A DNA stretch of 64,000 nucleotides, taken from assembly GCF_013282155.1 (NCBI RefSeq), contig NZ_BLWI01000019.1:62001-126000 (forward strand), in the 5' to 3' direction. Under the pieces are notes generated by a model. It had not been told where the DNA came from, did no database searches, and was given only the letters and a program-made list of their open reading frames with translations. This DNA comes from Sulfitobacter sp. HGT1 (GTDB taxonomy: Bacteria; Pseudomonadota; Alphaproteobacteria; Rhodobacterales; Rhodobacteraceae). The position numbers and the translations under genes were made by a program. Position 1 is the first letter of the stretch; every line of letters begins with the position of its first letter. Below are positions 42,256 to 51,669 of the stretch, piece after piece.

Positions 42256-42708
42256 TTAGCCGACTTTCTCGGCATCCAGTACATCTGCAAAGCTCTTGAA
42301 GAATTTCGCCGCCAGCTTTTTGGCCGTGCTTTGGATCAGGCGGCTGCCCAGTTGAGCAAGTTTTCCGCCGATCTGCGCCTTGGCATCATAGGTCAGGATG
42401 GTTGTGTCACCATCTGCGACCAGCGTGACATCCGCCCCGCCTTTTGCATGTCCGGCAGCCCCGCCATTGCCCTGTCCTGTCAGCGAAAACGCATCGGGGG
42501 CACCGCTTTTGTCCAGTTGAACGTCCCCGCTGAACCGCGCCTTTACCGGCCCGACCTTCAGTACGATCTTGGCCTCCAGCTCGGTGTCGGAATGCTGGAT
42601 CAGCTCTTCGCAGCCCGGAATGCACTGGCGCAGGATTTCAGGATCGTTCAGGGCCGCATAAACCCGTTCTTTTGGTGCATTGATTACGATTTCGTCTTTG
42701 AGTTCCAT
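42256..42708 (-). CDS. coxG: CoxG, SRPBCC-family CO dehydrogenase accessory protein
   Basis: A 150-residue protein of the CoxG type (SRPBCC fold), beginning MELKDEIVINAPKERVYAAL with the family's conserved NDPEILRQCIPGCEEL and the later QIGGKLAQLGSRLI. CoxG is thought to help anchor or recruit the CO dehydrogenase to the cytoplasmic membrane. It is the last gene of the leftward cox unit and is preceded by AAAGG 7 bases before its start. Confidence 0.9.
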   Translation of the reverse strand: MELKDEIVINAPKERVYAALNDPEILRQCIPGCEELIQHSDTELEAKIVLKVGPVKARFSGDVQLDKSGAPDAFSLTGQGNGGAAGHAKGGADVTLVADGDTTILTYDAKAQIGGKLAQLGSRLIQSTAKKLAAKFFKSFADVLDAEKVG

Positions 42709-42720
42709 GGTCTTACCTTT

Positions 42721-42822
42721 TTAACAGCAGGGAAATTTAATGGTTGCAAGCGTTTCGGCCTGTTCGGGTGTCAGCTTCCATTTTTGACGCAAAGCGCCAA
42801 GGTAGATGCGCAATCTTCTCAT
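42721..42822 (-). CDS. 33-residue ORF between mocA-like gene and coxG
   Basis: A 33-codon ORF: ATG at 42822 overlaps the TGA of the mocA-like gene (ATGA), AAGGGG stands 8 bases before it, and its TAA lies 12 bases before the coxG start. The product begins MRRLRIYLGALRQ and ends KFPCC; it is basic and has a C-terminal Cys pair. I do not recognise it. Tight fit into the operon and ribosome site support a real small protein, perhaps involved in cofactor or membrane steps of CO dehydrogenase; the role is unknown. Confidence 0.6.
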   Translation of the reverse strand: MRRLRIYLGALRQKWKLTPEQAETLATIKFPCC

Positions 42823-43430
42823 GTTGTGGCCCCTTGTGGTGTCATCCGCTCGAATGCCGCAAAGGCATCGGGCGTATCAATGTCACTGAAAAATCCGGGG
42901 GTCGGCATGGGGATATACGCTGACAAGTCTGGGTTGGTGCGGGTGAATTTCCCGCAACCGGGGTTCACATCATCCGCCAGCAAGCGGGCCCGCATATGCG
43001 CGGGAACCACGATGGGATTGCCACGTGTGGCGTCCCGAAGGGGAATGGATATTTTCGCGGGGTTCGCCTCCAGATGCGCACGGATGAATGCGCGCAGATC
43101 GTCGGCTGTCAGCTCCGGCTGGTCACCAAGCCCGATCAGCAGATGGTCGGTCAACGGGGCCTCAAGCAGCCCTGCCTTTACCGAAAATGCCTGACCTTTT
43201 TCAAACTCCGGATTGTGGATCAGCCGGATTGGCAGGCCCGCAAGTGCCGCTTTGATCCGGGCGGGTTCAAACCCTGTGACAACGCAGACCTCGCCTGAAA
43301 TGGCCGCGAGGTAGGTTTGCACCACGTGGCGGATCATCGGGGTGCCTGCGATGGGCAGCAACAGTTTGTTGCGGTCCCGCATGCGCCGCGACAGGCCTGC
43401 CGCCAGAATGATCGCACCGACACTATCCAT
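42819..43430 (-). CDS. MocA/MobA-like molybdenum cofactor nucleotidyltransferase
   Basis: A 203-residue nucleotidyltransferase with the opening ILAAGLSRRMRDRNKLLLPI and the GLGDQPELTADDLRA segment. It fits the MocA/MobA-like family, which adds CMP or GMP to molybdopterin. CO dehydrogenases use the cytosine dinucleotide form, so a CTP-using MocA role is likely here. It overlaps the coxF-like gene by 8 bases. Confidence 0.85.
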   Translation of the reverse strand: MDSVGAIILAAGLSRRMRDRNKLLLPIAGTPMIRHVVQTYLAAISGEVCVVTGFEPARIKAALAGLPIRLIHNPEFEKGQAFSVKAGLLEAPLTDHLLIGLGDQPELTADDLRAFIRAHLEANPAKISIPLRDATRGNPIVVPAHMRARLLADDVNPGCGKFTRTNPDLSAYIPMPTPGFFSDIDTPDAFAAFERMTPQGATT

Positions 43431-44202
43431 TTTGCGCCGCCTGCACCAAAAGGCCGCGCTTTACTTCGGTCAGCTCTGCCAGGATCGACAGCGCGATTTC
43501 CGAAGGGGTGACAGCCCCGATATCCAGACCGGCAGGGGCTTTCACAGCCGCAATGCGCGCAGGGTCCACACCCGCCGTCACCAGCTTTTCCGACAGGCTG
43601 GCGTATTTCTTGGCGCTGCCCACAAACGCAACATAGGACGCCGTGTCGGCCAAACCGGTTTTAAGGGCGGCCAGATCACCTTGGCCTTGGGTTGCGATCA
43701 CCAGATATCTGGCGCGGCCCGGTGCGCGGGGGGGCAGGGGGGTATCTGTCGCGGCAGCGGCCACGGCCCATCCGAATTGCGGGGCGAGTTCTTGCAGTTT
43801 TACGGCAACGGGGGATTCCCCAAAGATCAACAGGTCAGGCTTGGGCAGGTAGGGTTCGATAAAAATGTCGATCGTCCCCTTTGACGGGCACCCGTTGCGG
43901 GCAAACCGGATACCGTCTACATCATCGCCCGCCTGCACGCCTTTGCCGGCCAGATCCTCTTCGGGCGCGACCGAGATGAACTGCGGCTGGCCCGTGGCAT
44001 AGGCCCGAAGGGTCGCGTCCCTGATCGCCCCGCGCACGCAGCCGCCGCCCAGCCAGCCCTCAAGGATTGTCCCGTCTTCACGCAGCAATGCCTTTGCACC
44101 CGGCTTGGCAGCGGTGGTTCCTGCGGTGCGCACAATTGTGGCGATGGCGAAACAATCCTCGCCTTCCTGCAAGCCGTTTTCCATGAGTTGTTTGGGTGTC
44201 AT
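43423..44202 (-). CDS. coxF: CoxF, XdhC-family maturation protein
   Basis: A 259-residue XdhC/CoxF family protein. The XdhC domain (GWLGGGCVRGAI near residue 50) is followed by a Rossmann part. XdhC proteins bind molybdenum cofactor and help insert it, with sulfuration, into target hydroxylases. In cox operons CoxF serves maturation of the Mo-Cu site. It overlaps coxE by 4 bases. Confidence 0.9.
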   Translation of the reverse strand: MTPKQLMENGLQEGEDCFAIATIVRTAGTTAAKPGAKALLREDGTILEGWLGGGCVRGAIRDATLRAYATGQPQFISVAPEEDLAGKGVQAGDDVDGIRFARNGCPSKGTIDIFIEPYLPKPDLLIFGESPVAVKLQELAPQFGWAVAAAATDTPLPPRAPGRARYLVIATQGQGDLAALKTGLADTASYVAFVGSAKKYASLSEKLVTAGVDPARIAAVKAPAGLDIGAVTPSEIALSILAELTEVKRGLLVQAAQNG

Positions 44203-45386
44203 AGGCGGGCAAGCTCCGGCTCTAGGGCCGCCAGATCATCCAATGTGTTAGCAGCGCGAAACAGGTCAAGATGCGGCAGGGCGGCGGCCATTGCGTCGGC
44301 TGTGGGTTCATAGCCGTCCCAGCCCTTGAGCGGGTTCAGCCAGATGATCTTGCAGCCGCGTTTTTTCAGCCGGACCAGCGCATCTGAAATGCCGTCGGGC
44401 GAGGTGGTGTCATAGCCGTCGGACAGGATCATCACGACGGTGCGGTTGTCCACAAAGCGGCGTCCATAGGTGCCGGCAAAATGGCTCAGGCTGTCGCCAA
44501 TTTTGGACCCGCCGGCAAAGCCATCGGCAAGCAGGGACAAGCGGGCGAGGGCGCGCAAGGCATCCTTGTCGCGCAGGGCCTCGGTGATCCGGACCAAGCG
44601 GGTGTGAAATAGATAGGCGTCGGCACGCGGGTCGGCGCGCATCAATCCGGCGAGAAAGGCCAGAAACACCCGCGAATAGACGGTCATCGACCCTGACACA
44701 TCGCAAATCGCGGTGATCCGAAGGCTCCGGTCGGGCCGCTGGCGTTTGGGCAGGGCAAACGGTTCGCCGCCCGTGGCAAGGCTTTGCCGCATGACCTTGC
44801 GAAAGTGAATCCGGTCGCCTTTGCGGGCGGCCTTGCGGCGGCGGGACCGGCGGTCGCGCAGGGCAGCGCCAAGGCGTAGCGCCACTTTTTCGGCCTCGGC
44901 GATGTCCTCGGGGCGCACGATATCGCGCAGGTCTTTCTTGAACAGGTTGGTGACATCGGTGGCGACAAGCTTGCCTTCGCCGTCGCTTTGCGCTTCGCCA
45001 TCGCCGCCATCGGGGGCGGTGATATCACCCGCGCCGCCATTCGACTGGCCTTCGACGCTGGTATCGCGGGACGAATGGACGTTTTTATTCGGGCTTTGCG
45101 GGGCTGTTGGTGTGATGCGGGTTTTCACGCGCCCGCCGTTCATCCAGAAGCTGTTGAACAACCCGTCAAATTGCGCGGCCTCTTCGGCGCAGCCAGCAAA
45201 GACGGATTTCAACGCGCGGCGTGCATCTTGCGGGTTTGCGGCATCAATATGGGTCAAGGCATCCAGAGCGATACCCGTTTCGCCCACGCCAAGCCGCAAG
45301 CCGTGATCGCGCAGATGCGCCACGAAACCGGCCATGCGGGCGGCAGGCCCGGGATCGCGGGCCGCGAATTTGGTGACAAGGCTCAT
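44199..45386 (-). CDS. coxE: CoxE, VWA-domain maturation protein
   Basis: A 395-residue protein of the CoxE (DUF/VWA) type. A helical N-terminal part is followed by a glycine-rich segment (about residues 105-140) and a von Willebrand A domain with the metal-binding DVSGSM near residue 230. CoxE works with the ATPase CoxD to place sulfur and copper in the CO dehydrogenase active site in Oligotropha. It overlaps coxD by 4 bases. Confidence 0.91.
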   Translation of the reverse strand: MSLVTKFAARDPGPAARMAGFVAHLRDHGLRLGVGETGIALDALTHIDAANPQDARRALKSVFAGCAEEAAQFDGLFNSFWMNGGRVKTRITPTAPQSPNKNVHSSRDTSVEGQSNGGAGDITAPDGGDGEAQSDGEGKLVATDVTNLFKKDLRDIVRPEDIAEAEKVALRLGAALRDRRSRRRKAARKGDRIHFRKVMRQSLATGGEPFALPKRQRPDRSLRITAICDVSGSMTVYSRVFLAFLAGLMRADPRADAYLFHTRLVRITEALRDKDALRALARLSLLADGFAGGSKIGDSLSHFAGTYGRRFVDNRTVVMILSDGYDTTSPDGISDALVRLKKRGCKIIWLNPLKGWDGYEPTADAMAAALPHLDLFRAANTLDDLAALEPELARL

Positions 45387-46258
45387 GCGGCTTTACCCGC
45401 CAGACGCTGCGCGATTTCCGTGGGGATCGCATCGCGGTCCATTTGCGTTTTCAGCAAGGTGGTCAGGGTCGCCTGCAAGATCGCGGGATCATCCGTCAGG
45501 TCGGCCACGCCAAGCCCCATCAGGGCTGCGGCGAAATCAAGCATCTCGGCAATGCCGGGCTTCTTTTCCAGCTCTTGTTTGCGCAATGCTTGCACAAAAC
45601 CAACGATCTGGGCGCAAAGCCGGTCGGTGATGTCAGGATAGCGGGTGACCAGAATAGACAGTTCGGTCTCGTGATCGGGATAGGGGACATGGGCATAAAG
45701 ACACCGGCGCCGCAACGCATCGGACAGATCGCGGGTGCCGTTCGCCGTCAGGATCACGATTGGCCGGGTGGTCGCGGTGATTGTGCCCATTTCGGGTATC
45801 GTGATTTGGAATTCCGACAGGATTTCCAGCAGATAGGCCTCGAACTCCTCGTCTGCGCGGTCGATCTCGTCGATCAGCAAGACCGGTGACTTGTCTTGCC
45901 GGATCGCCTTGAGCAACGGGCGCTCGAGCAGGAATTCATCGGAAAAGATACGTGCCTCAACGGTCTTGCCGGTTTCACCATCCTCGGATGCAGCGCGGAT
46001 CGCCAGCAATTGCCGTTGGTAGTTCCATTCGTAAATCGCTTGGGCGGCATCAAGCCCCTCATAGCATTGCAAGCGGATCAGTTGCGTGTCCTGCACCGCC
46101 GCCAGCACGCGGGCGACCTCGGTCTTGCCGACGCCTGCGGCCCCTTCCAGCAGCAGGGGGCGGCCCAGCGAAAGCGACAGATGTAGCGCCATCGCCAGAT
46201 CGGCAGACGCAATATAGCCTTGTTCGGCCATTGCCGTTTGCAGCGTAGTCCAAGTCAT
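45383..46258 (-). CDS. coxD: CoxD, MoxR-type AAA+ ATPase
   Basis: A 291-residue AAA+ ATPase of the MoxR group with Walker A EGAAGVGKTEVA near residue 37, Walker B VLLIDEIDRAD near residue 107, and the sensor region ILTANGTRDL. CoxD remodels the CO dehydrogenase precursor so that the [CuSMoO2] site can be assembled. The ATG at 46258 follows GGGAGGG. A 52-base gap with a strong hairpin separates it from coxL. Confidence 0.92.
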   Translation of the reverse strand: MTWTTLQTAMAEQGYIASADLAMALHLSLSLGRPLLLEGAAGVGKTEVARVLAAVQDTQLIRLQCYEGLDAAQAIYEWNYQRQLLAIRAASEDGETGKTVEARIFSDEFLLERPLLKAIRQDKSPVLLIDEIDRADEEFEAYLLEILSEFQITIPEMGTITATTRPIVILTANGTRDLSDALRRRCLYAHVPYPDHETELSILVTRYPDITDRLCAQIVGFVQALRKQELEKKPGIAEMLDFAAALMGLGVADLTDDPAILQATLTTLLKTQMDRDAIPTEIAQRLAGKAA

Positions 46259-46273
46259 GAAATCCCTCCCGGA

Positions 46274-46304
46274 TGTGACAGGCCACAAGGCGCGGCCTGT
46301 CACA
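46274..46304 (-). other. Hairpin between coxL and coxD
   Basis: A perfect 11-bp stem (46274-46284 with 46294-46304, arms reading TGTGACAGGCC and complement) and a 9-base loop, in the coxL-coxD gap. No T run follows, so it looks like an RNA stabiliser or processing site at the end of the structural genes rather than a terminator. Confidence 0.7.
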
Positions 46305-46310
46305 GATGTT

Positions 46311-48737
46311 TTAGTCGTGCATGCCAAGGTTGTTGGCGGTCTGCCAAATGCGCCAGTGGTCATGGGGCATATTGGTGTGACGGTTGCCAAAGGGCCGGAA
46401 CGCATCCTGCACCGCATTCGAGAAACACGGAACACCGCCCACATGCGGGCTTTCGCCGACGCCCTTGGCACCGATCGGGTGATGCGGGCTGGGGGTGACG
46501 GTAAAGTCGGTTTCGTAGTTGGGCACTTCCCACGCAGTAGGCAGGAAGAAGTCCATCAACGTACCCGTCTTGACGTTGCCCATGTCGTCATAGGCAATTT
46601 CCTGACCCAGGGCGACAGCGAGGGCTTCGGTCAGGCCGCCGTGAATTTGGCCTTCGATCACCATCGGGTTGATCCGCGTGCCGCAGTCATCCAGCGCATA
46701 GAAGCGGCGGATTTCCGGAACACCTGTATCGACGTCGATGTCCATAACGCAGACATAGGCCCCGAACGGATAGGTCATGTTGGGCGGATCGTAATAGCTG
46801 ACCGCTTCCAGACCCGGCTCTAGCCCCGGAATGGCTTGGTTATAGGCGGCATAGGCGATTTCCTTCATCGTCTTGAACCGCTCTGGCGCGCCTTTGACCA
46901 CAAAACGGTCCACGTCGAATTCAACGTCGTTGTCGTGAACCTCGAGCAGGTAGGCGGCGATCATCTGTGCCTTGGCACGGATTTTGCGACCCGCCATCGC
47001 CGCAGCAGCACCCGCAACCGGCGTTGAGCGCGACCCGTAGGTGCCCAGACCGTAAGGCGCTGTATCGGTATCGCCTTCTTCGATCGTGATGCTTTCTGCG
47101 GAGAGACCGATTTCGGTCGCAAGGATCTGGGCAAAGGTCGTGGCATGGCCCTGACCCTGGCTGATCGTCCCCAAACGCGCCACAGCCGACCCGGTGGGGT
47201 GGATGCGGATTTCGCAGCTGTCAAACATGCCCATCCCAAGGATGTCGCAGTTTTTCACAGGGCCGGCACCGACGATTTCGGTAAAGAACGAAAGACCGAC
47301 ACCCATGATCTTGCGGGTTTTGCCTGCTTTGAAATCCTCGACCCGTTGCGCCTGTTCAGCGCGCAGACCTTTATAGTCGACGGCTTCCAACGCTTTGTCC
47401 CACGCGGTGTGATAGTCGCCGCTGTCATATTCCCAGCCAAGTGCCGCGGTGTAGGGGAACTGCTCTTTCTTGATAAAGTTGATCCGGCGCAGCTCTGCTG
47501 CATCCATGTTCAATTCGATCGCGAGGACTTCGATCATCCGTTCGATGAAATACACCGCTTCGGTCACGCGGAACGAACAGCGATAGGACACGCCGCCGGG
47601 GGCTTTGTTGGTATAGACACCATCGACGCCCAGATAGGCGACCGGGATGTCATAAGACCCCGTGCAGATGTTCATGAAACCCGCAGGGAACTTGGTCGGG
47701 TCTGCACAGGCGTCAAACGCGCCGTGATCCGCTGTGACGTGGCAGTGCAGGCCGGTGATCTTGCCGTCTTTGGTGGCGCTGATCTTGCCCTTCATCCAGT
47801 AATCGCGGGCAAAGGCGGTGGACATCAGGTTTTCCATCCGGTCTTCGACCCATTTCACAGGCACGCCTGTCACAATGGAGGCGACGATCGAACAGACATA
47901 ACCGGGATAGACGCCAACCTTGTTGCCGAAACCACCGCCGATATCGGGGGATACCACGCGGATGTTGTGCTCTTCGATGCCCGACAGCAGCGATGCGACG
48001 GTGCGTACCACGTGGGGTGCCTGAAACGTGCCCCAGAGGGTCAGCTTGCCATTCACCTTGTCCATCGACGCCACCGATCCGCAGGTCTCAAGCGGGCAGG
48101 GGTGGGTGCGGTGGTAATACATCTCTTCGGTTGCGACGACTTCGGCGTTGTCGATCACCTGTTCCGTGGCCTCCAGATCGCCCGCTTCCCATGTGAAGAT
48201 GTGGTTGTGGTGCTTGCGTGGGCCATGCGCGCCGTTGGGGATCGAGCCGTCTTCGGCCACCAGATCCTCGCGCAGGACGACATCGGATTGCAGCGATTTG
48301 AAGGGGTCAACGATCACTTCAAGTTCTTCGTATTCCACCTCGACCAGTTCGACCGCGTCAGCGGCAACATAGCGGTCAGACGCCACGACAAAGGCAACTT
48401 CTTGCCCTTGGAACAGCACTTTGCCATCGGCCAGCACCATTTGCTTGTCGCCAGCCAGCGTCGGCATCCAGTGCAGGTTCAGCGGCTCAAGGTCTTTGGC
48501 GGTCAGGACCGCGACAACACCGGGCAGTGCCATTGCAGCGTCGATGTTGATCGACTTGACCCGCGCATGGGCATAGGGCGAGCGCACGAAGTCGCCGTGC
48601 AACATGCCCGGCAGTTTGATGTCATCAACATAGTTGCCCTTGCCTTGGGTAAAGCGCGCGTCTTCAACCCGCTTGCGCGAGCATCCCATACCCTTGAGAT
48701 TGGCGACCCGGTCTTCGCGTGTGATTTCGTCCTTCAT
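46311..48737 (-). CDS. coxL: CoxL, form I aerobic CO dehydrogenase large subunit
   Basis: An 808-residue molybdenum hydroxylase. The active-site loop reads SYRCSFR with C387, the cysteine that ligates copper; form I enzymes have the AYxCSFR loop, form II have AYRGAGR. So this is the true CO-oxidising form, with Ser for the usual Ala. Other cofactor segments such as [11 protein letters not shown] and [12 protein letters not shown] are present. CoxL oxidises CO with water to CO2, passing electrons to CoxS and CoxM. It overlaps coxS by 4 bases. Confidence 0.96.
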   Translation of the reverse strand: MKDEITREDRVANLKGMGCSRKRVEDARFTQGKGNYVDDIKLPGMLHGDFVRSPYAHARVKSINIDAAMALPGVVAVLTAKDLEPLNLHWMPTLAGDKQMVLADGKVLFQGQEVAFVVASDRYVAADAVELVEVEYEELEVIVDPFKSLQSDVVLREDLVAEDGSIPNGAHGPRKHHNHIFTWEAGDLEATEQVIDNAEVVATEEMYYHRTHPCPLETCGSVASMDKVNGKLTLWGTFQAPHVVRTVASLLSGIEEHNIRVVSPDIGGGFGNKVGVYPGYVCSIVASIVTGVPVKWVEDRMENLMSTAFARDYWMKGKISATKDGKITGLHCHVTADHGAFDACADPTKFPAGFMNICTGSYDIPVAYLGVDGVYTNKAPGGVSYRCSFRVTEAVYFIERMIEVLAIELNMDAAELRRINFIKKEQFPYTAALGWEYDSGDYHTAWDKALEAVDYKGLRAEQAQRVEDFKAGKTRKIMGVGLSFFTEIVGAGPVKNCDILGMGMFDSCEIRIHPTGSAVARLGTISQGQGHATTFAQILATEIGLSAESITIEEGDTDTAPYGLGTYGSRSTPVAGAAAAMAGRKIRAKAQMIAAYLLEVHDNDVEFDVDRFVVKGAPERFKTMKEIAYAAYNQAIPGLEPGLEAVSYYDPPNMTYPFGAYVCVMDIDVDTGVPEIRRFYALDDCGTRINPMVIEGQIHGGLTEALAVALGQEIAYDDMGNVKTGTLMDFFLPTAWEVPNYETDFTVTPSPHHPIGAKGVGESPHVGGVPCFSNAVQDAFRPFGNRHTNMPHDHWRIWQTANNLGMHD

Positions 48738-49228
48738 TGTGCCGCCTCCTTGGCCGCATTCAGTTCAGACGCTGCTGACAGAATGGATTTCACGATGTTC
48801 TGATAGCCCGTGCAGCGGCAGATATTGCCAGCGATGCCAAAGCGAACTTCTTCTTCGGTCGGGTTCGGGTTTTCCTCGAGCAGTTTGGCCGCGCGGGTGA
48901 TCATGCCGGGGGTACAAAAGCCGCACTGCAACCCGTGATGTTCCTTGAAGCTCTCTTGAAGCACATGCAGTGCATCGGGGGTGCCAAGACCTTCGATGGT
49001 TGTCACCTCTGCGCCATTGGCCTGCGCCACAAAGACGGTGCAGGATTTGACCGATTTGCCGTTCATCGTGACAGTGCAGGCACCACAATGCGAGGTTTCA
49101 CAGCCCACGTGCGGGCCGGTGATGTTCAGTTTTTCGCGCAGCGCATAGATCAGCAACTCGCGGGGTTCTGCCAGGAACTCGTGGTCCTGGCCGTTCACGT
49201 TCAATTTGACGTGCATTTTATTCGACAT
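48734..49228 (-). CDS. coxS: CoxS, [2Fe-2S] subunit of CO dehydrogenase
   Basis: A 164-residue protein with two iron-sulfur sites: the plant-type [10 protein letters not shown] with a later Cys, and the helical site CGFCTPG plus CRCTGY. The start used ([10 protein letters not shown]) follows GGGAGGAG. CoxS moves electrons from the molybdenum site of CoxL to the FAD of CoxM. coxM precedes it with a 13-base gap. Confidence 0.95.
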   Translation of the reverse strand: MSNKMHVKLNVNGQDHEFLAEPRELLIYALREKLNITGPHVGCETSHCGACTVTMNGKSVKSCTVFVAQANGAEVTTIEGLGTPDALHVLQESFKEHHGLQCGFCTPGMITRAAKLLEENPNPTEEEVRFGIAGNICRCTGYQNIVKSILSAASELNAAKEAAQ

Positions 49229-49241
49229 GGTGTTCTCCTCC

Positions 49242-50096
49242 CTATGCCCGTGACCAGGCGCGCAAGATGGCGCGGCCAAGGACGATGCCCGCAGCGTGAC
49301 GCTTGAATGCGACCGGGCCACGGTTGTCTTCTGTTGGATCAATATCGCCAAGCATGGCGGTGACTGCGGCCTTTACGGCGGCTTCGTCACAGGCGGTCCC
49401 GACCAGCGCATCTGCGGCGGCTTCGGACCAGACGGGCGTATCGCTCAGGTTTGTCATCGCGATCGACGCGGCAGCGACTTTGCCACCTTCTTTGGAAATC
49501 TGCACTGCGGCGGCTGCCGTCGCATAATCCCCGATCTTGCGCTTTTGCTTTTCGTAAGCATAGCCGCCCGTGGGTGCCGCAAAGGTAATTGCGGTCAGCA
49601 CTTCCTCGTCTTCGCGTTCGGTCATATAGGCCGCCTCGTAGAAGTCGCGGGCATCAACAGCGCGGTCCCCGTCAGGACCCGTCAGGTGGAACTGCGCGTT
49701 CAGGCATTGCATCAGGCCGGGCATGTCGTTGCCCGGATCGCCATTCGCCACATTGCCGCCAACAGTCCCCATATAACGCACCTGAGGGTCGGCAATCTGC
49801 AAGGCCGCCTCTTTCATGATGGGGGCAGCTGCCGCCAAGGCGTCCGACACGATTACTTCGTGTTGCGTTGTCATTGCGCCGATGCGCACAACGCCATCGG
49901 TCACCGTAATGCCGCTTAGTCCTTCGATGCCTTGCAGGTCGATGAGATGCGGCACGTCGGCCATCCGCAGCTTCATCATGGGGATCAGGCTGTGCCCGCC
50001 CGCGATTACGCGCGCATCGTCCCCGTGTTCTTGAAGCAGGGCGATTACGCCTGCCATGTCTGTCGGCCTATAGTACTCAAACGCCGCTGGTATCAT
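49242..50096 (-). CDS. coxM: CoxM, FAD subunit of CO dehydrogenase
   Basis: A 284-residue flavoprotein of the CoxM/CutM type with FAD-binding segments [13 protein letters not shown] near residue 32 and [16 protein letters not shown] near residue 110. It takes electrons from CoxS to the quinone pool. It is preceded by GGGAGG and is the first structural gene of the cox operon; LytTR-like repeats lie 75-130 bases upstream. Confidence 0.94.
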   Translation of the reverse strand: MIPAAFEYYRPTDMAGVIALLQEHGDDARVIAGGHSLIPMMKLRMADVPHLIDLQGIEGLSGITVTDGVVRIGAMTTQHEVIVSDALAAAAPIMKEAALQIADPQVRYMGTVGGNVANGDPGNDMPGLMQCLNAQFHLTGPDGDRAVDARDFYEAAYMTEREDEEVLTAITFAAPTGGYAYEKQKRKIGDYATAAAAVQISKEGGKVAAASIAMTNLSDTPVWSEAAADALVGTACDEAAVKAAVTAMLGDIDPTEDNRGPVAFKRHAAGIVLGRAILRAWSRA

Positions 50097-50170
50097 TGCT
50101 TAGCCTCCCGTTCCGCAAAATATGTCAGAAGCAAAGGATGTACGCAGCGGTATGCCGACGCTTGTGCTAT

Positions 50171-50225
50171 TCAACGAAACGATCGTGATTTTGCACGAGA
50201 TGCGCCTGGGGCTGCACGAAATGCG
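50171..50225. promoter_or_regulatory. Three direct repeats with 21-bp period before coxM
   Basis: TGCACGAGATGCG (50192-50204) and TGCACGAAATGCG (50213-50225) are direct repeats exactly 21 bases apart; a third, weaker copy sharing TnnACGAnAnG starts at 50171, again 21 bases away. LytTR regulators bind paired direct repeats about two helical turns apart. The adjacent coxC gene encodes a LytTR domain, so these are candidate CoxC sites for coxM activation. Confidence 0.65.
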
Positions 50226-50230
50226 AAAGC

Positions 50231-51376
50231 CTAAAGGCCCAGTGTATCGCGCACGAGTTTGAGATTCGAACGGCTGACCGGAACAGGGGGCAAATTCGGC
50301 GCGGCAAAGCGACACACGCCATTATCCTTGAGCCGTTCAAAGTGTTTCACCTGTGTCGGGTTCACCAGATAGCTGCGATGGGTCTTGATGAAACCGGCTG
50401 CATTCAGCCGCGTGACGGCTTCGGTGATGGGCCAGACACAAAAGTGCTTGGCGTCGTTGGTGTAGACGTTTGTGTAATGGCCTTCGGCGCGCACAAATGC
50501 GACCTGCGCGGGATCAATCAGTTGCGTGACACCGTTGCGTTCGCAGGGGATGCGGACGGCGACAGGCGCGGGTTTTGGTGCGTCCGGTTTGGGGGCCGGC
50601 TTGTCGGCTGCAGCTGGTGCATCTTGGGGCCGCGGCATCGGCGCGGCGGGCACAAAGAATGTCACCCCCATCCAAAGGAATGCGCCAAAGATGATAAAGC
50701 TGGAAATGATCACGCCCATCGCGAGGGTCTCGTTGCTCATGACCGGTCCGAATTCATGCAACGTGGGAACCGGTACGAAACGAGTGCCGGCAATGGCAAC
50801 AAAATGCACGGTGCTGACAGCGGCCCCAAAGCAAAGCGTGCCCAGCAGAATGCTGCGATTGGTCCGTCGGCCATAGGCAATCCAGAACGCGCCGATGCAC
50901 AGCCCGATCGCCGAAACCACGGCCAGAACAATGCCAAAAGGCGTGTAGACAGCGCGGCAAAGTTGAAGCCCCGCCATGCCGACAAAATGCATCGCAAGAA
51001 TGCCGCATCCCACCAACGCCCCCGCCGCCGACAAGGTGGCAGGGGTGCGTTCGCGAAAATGCAAAAGCAGCAACGCAGTGCCAACAATGAGAATCGCCAG
51101 CAAGGCAGAGGCGAGCGTAATCGCGGCATCATAGTAAAACAAAATCGGCATCTGAATGCCAAGCATGGCGACGAAATGCATCGACCAAATGCCGCCACCC
51201 AAGGCGATTGCCGACACGGCAACCGATCCTTTGCGGCGTGAAACGCTTTGTTTTGAAAGGTCTTTAGACAGCGTCAACCCTGTGAAGCCCGCCGCAATGG
51301 CGATCACAATAGACGCGATAACAAGCGCGGTGTTGTGGCTGACAACCAAAAATTCCATGCCGTTTGATGGCATCAA
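50231..51376 (-). CDS. coxC: CoxC-like MHYT-LytTR membrane regulator
   Basis: A 381-residue protein with an N-terminal MHYT sensor (about residues 10-235, seven membrane helices; SMHFVAM, AMHFVGMAG and TVHFVAIAG repeats carry the putative metal-binding Met-His pairs), a Pro/Ala-rich linker (about 245-275) and a C-terminal LytTR DNA-binding domain (IPCERNGVTQLIDPAQVAFVRAEG onward, with HRSYLVN). CoxC and CoxH of Oligotropha have this layout. MHYT domains are thought to sense CO, O2 or NO through bound copper. It is encoded just upstream of coxM in the same direction. Confidence 0.87.
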   Translation of the reverse strand: MMPSNGMEFLVVSHNTALVIASIVIAIAAGFTGLTLSKDLSKQSVSRRKGSVAVSAIALGGGIWSMHFVAMLGIQMPILFYYDAAITLASALLAILIVGTALLLLHFRERTPATLSAAGALVGCGILAMHFVGMAGLQLCRAVYTPFGIVLAVVSAIGLCIGAFWIAYGRRTNRSILLGTLCFGAAVSTVHFVAIAGTRFVPVPTLHEFGPVMSNETLAMGVIISSFIIFGAFLWMGVTFFVPAAPMPRPQDAPAAADKPAPKPDAPKPAPVAVRIPCERNGVTQLIDPAQVAFVRAEGHYTNVYTNDAKHFCVWPITEAVTRLNAAGFIKTHRSYLVNPTQVKHFERLKDNGVCRFAAPNLPPVPVSRSNLKLVRDTLGL

Positions 51377-51669
51377 ACTTTGTACAAATCAAATGGGTAT
51401 AAATACACTAAACATGATCCCGCCGCCGGGACGCCATGGTTCAAGCGGCGTTAATGGCGCTTTCATCTTCTTGCGGTTCCTTTGGGCGTTGACGGGGACC
51501 GGTACCGAACTCTCAAAATCTCTTATCTATTTCCATTTAGTAACAAGTTCGAAATTCTAAATCTCAGTGCGCTGGATTGGCAGGGACTGATTTCATCAAA
51601 CATTAACAGATTTGCCCGATTGATAGGCCATTCGGCGAGATTTTGGAATCTACCTAGAGGGGCTGGACT
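51377..51669. promoter_or_regulatory. Divergent promoter region of coxC and the CHASE kinase gene
   Basis: 293 bases, AT-richer than its surroundings, with no gene. It must hold promoters for both directions; no clear operator is seen. Confidence 0.4.

Noticed and set aside
47145..48803. 552-codon open frame antisense to coxL and coxS
   Set aside because: Shadow frame of coxL; no domain and no ribosome site.
50100..50315. 71-codon leftward frame over the coxM upstream region
   Set aside because: It overlaps the coxC end and the 21-bp repeats and has no ribosome site or known domain.
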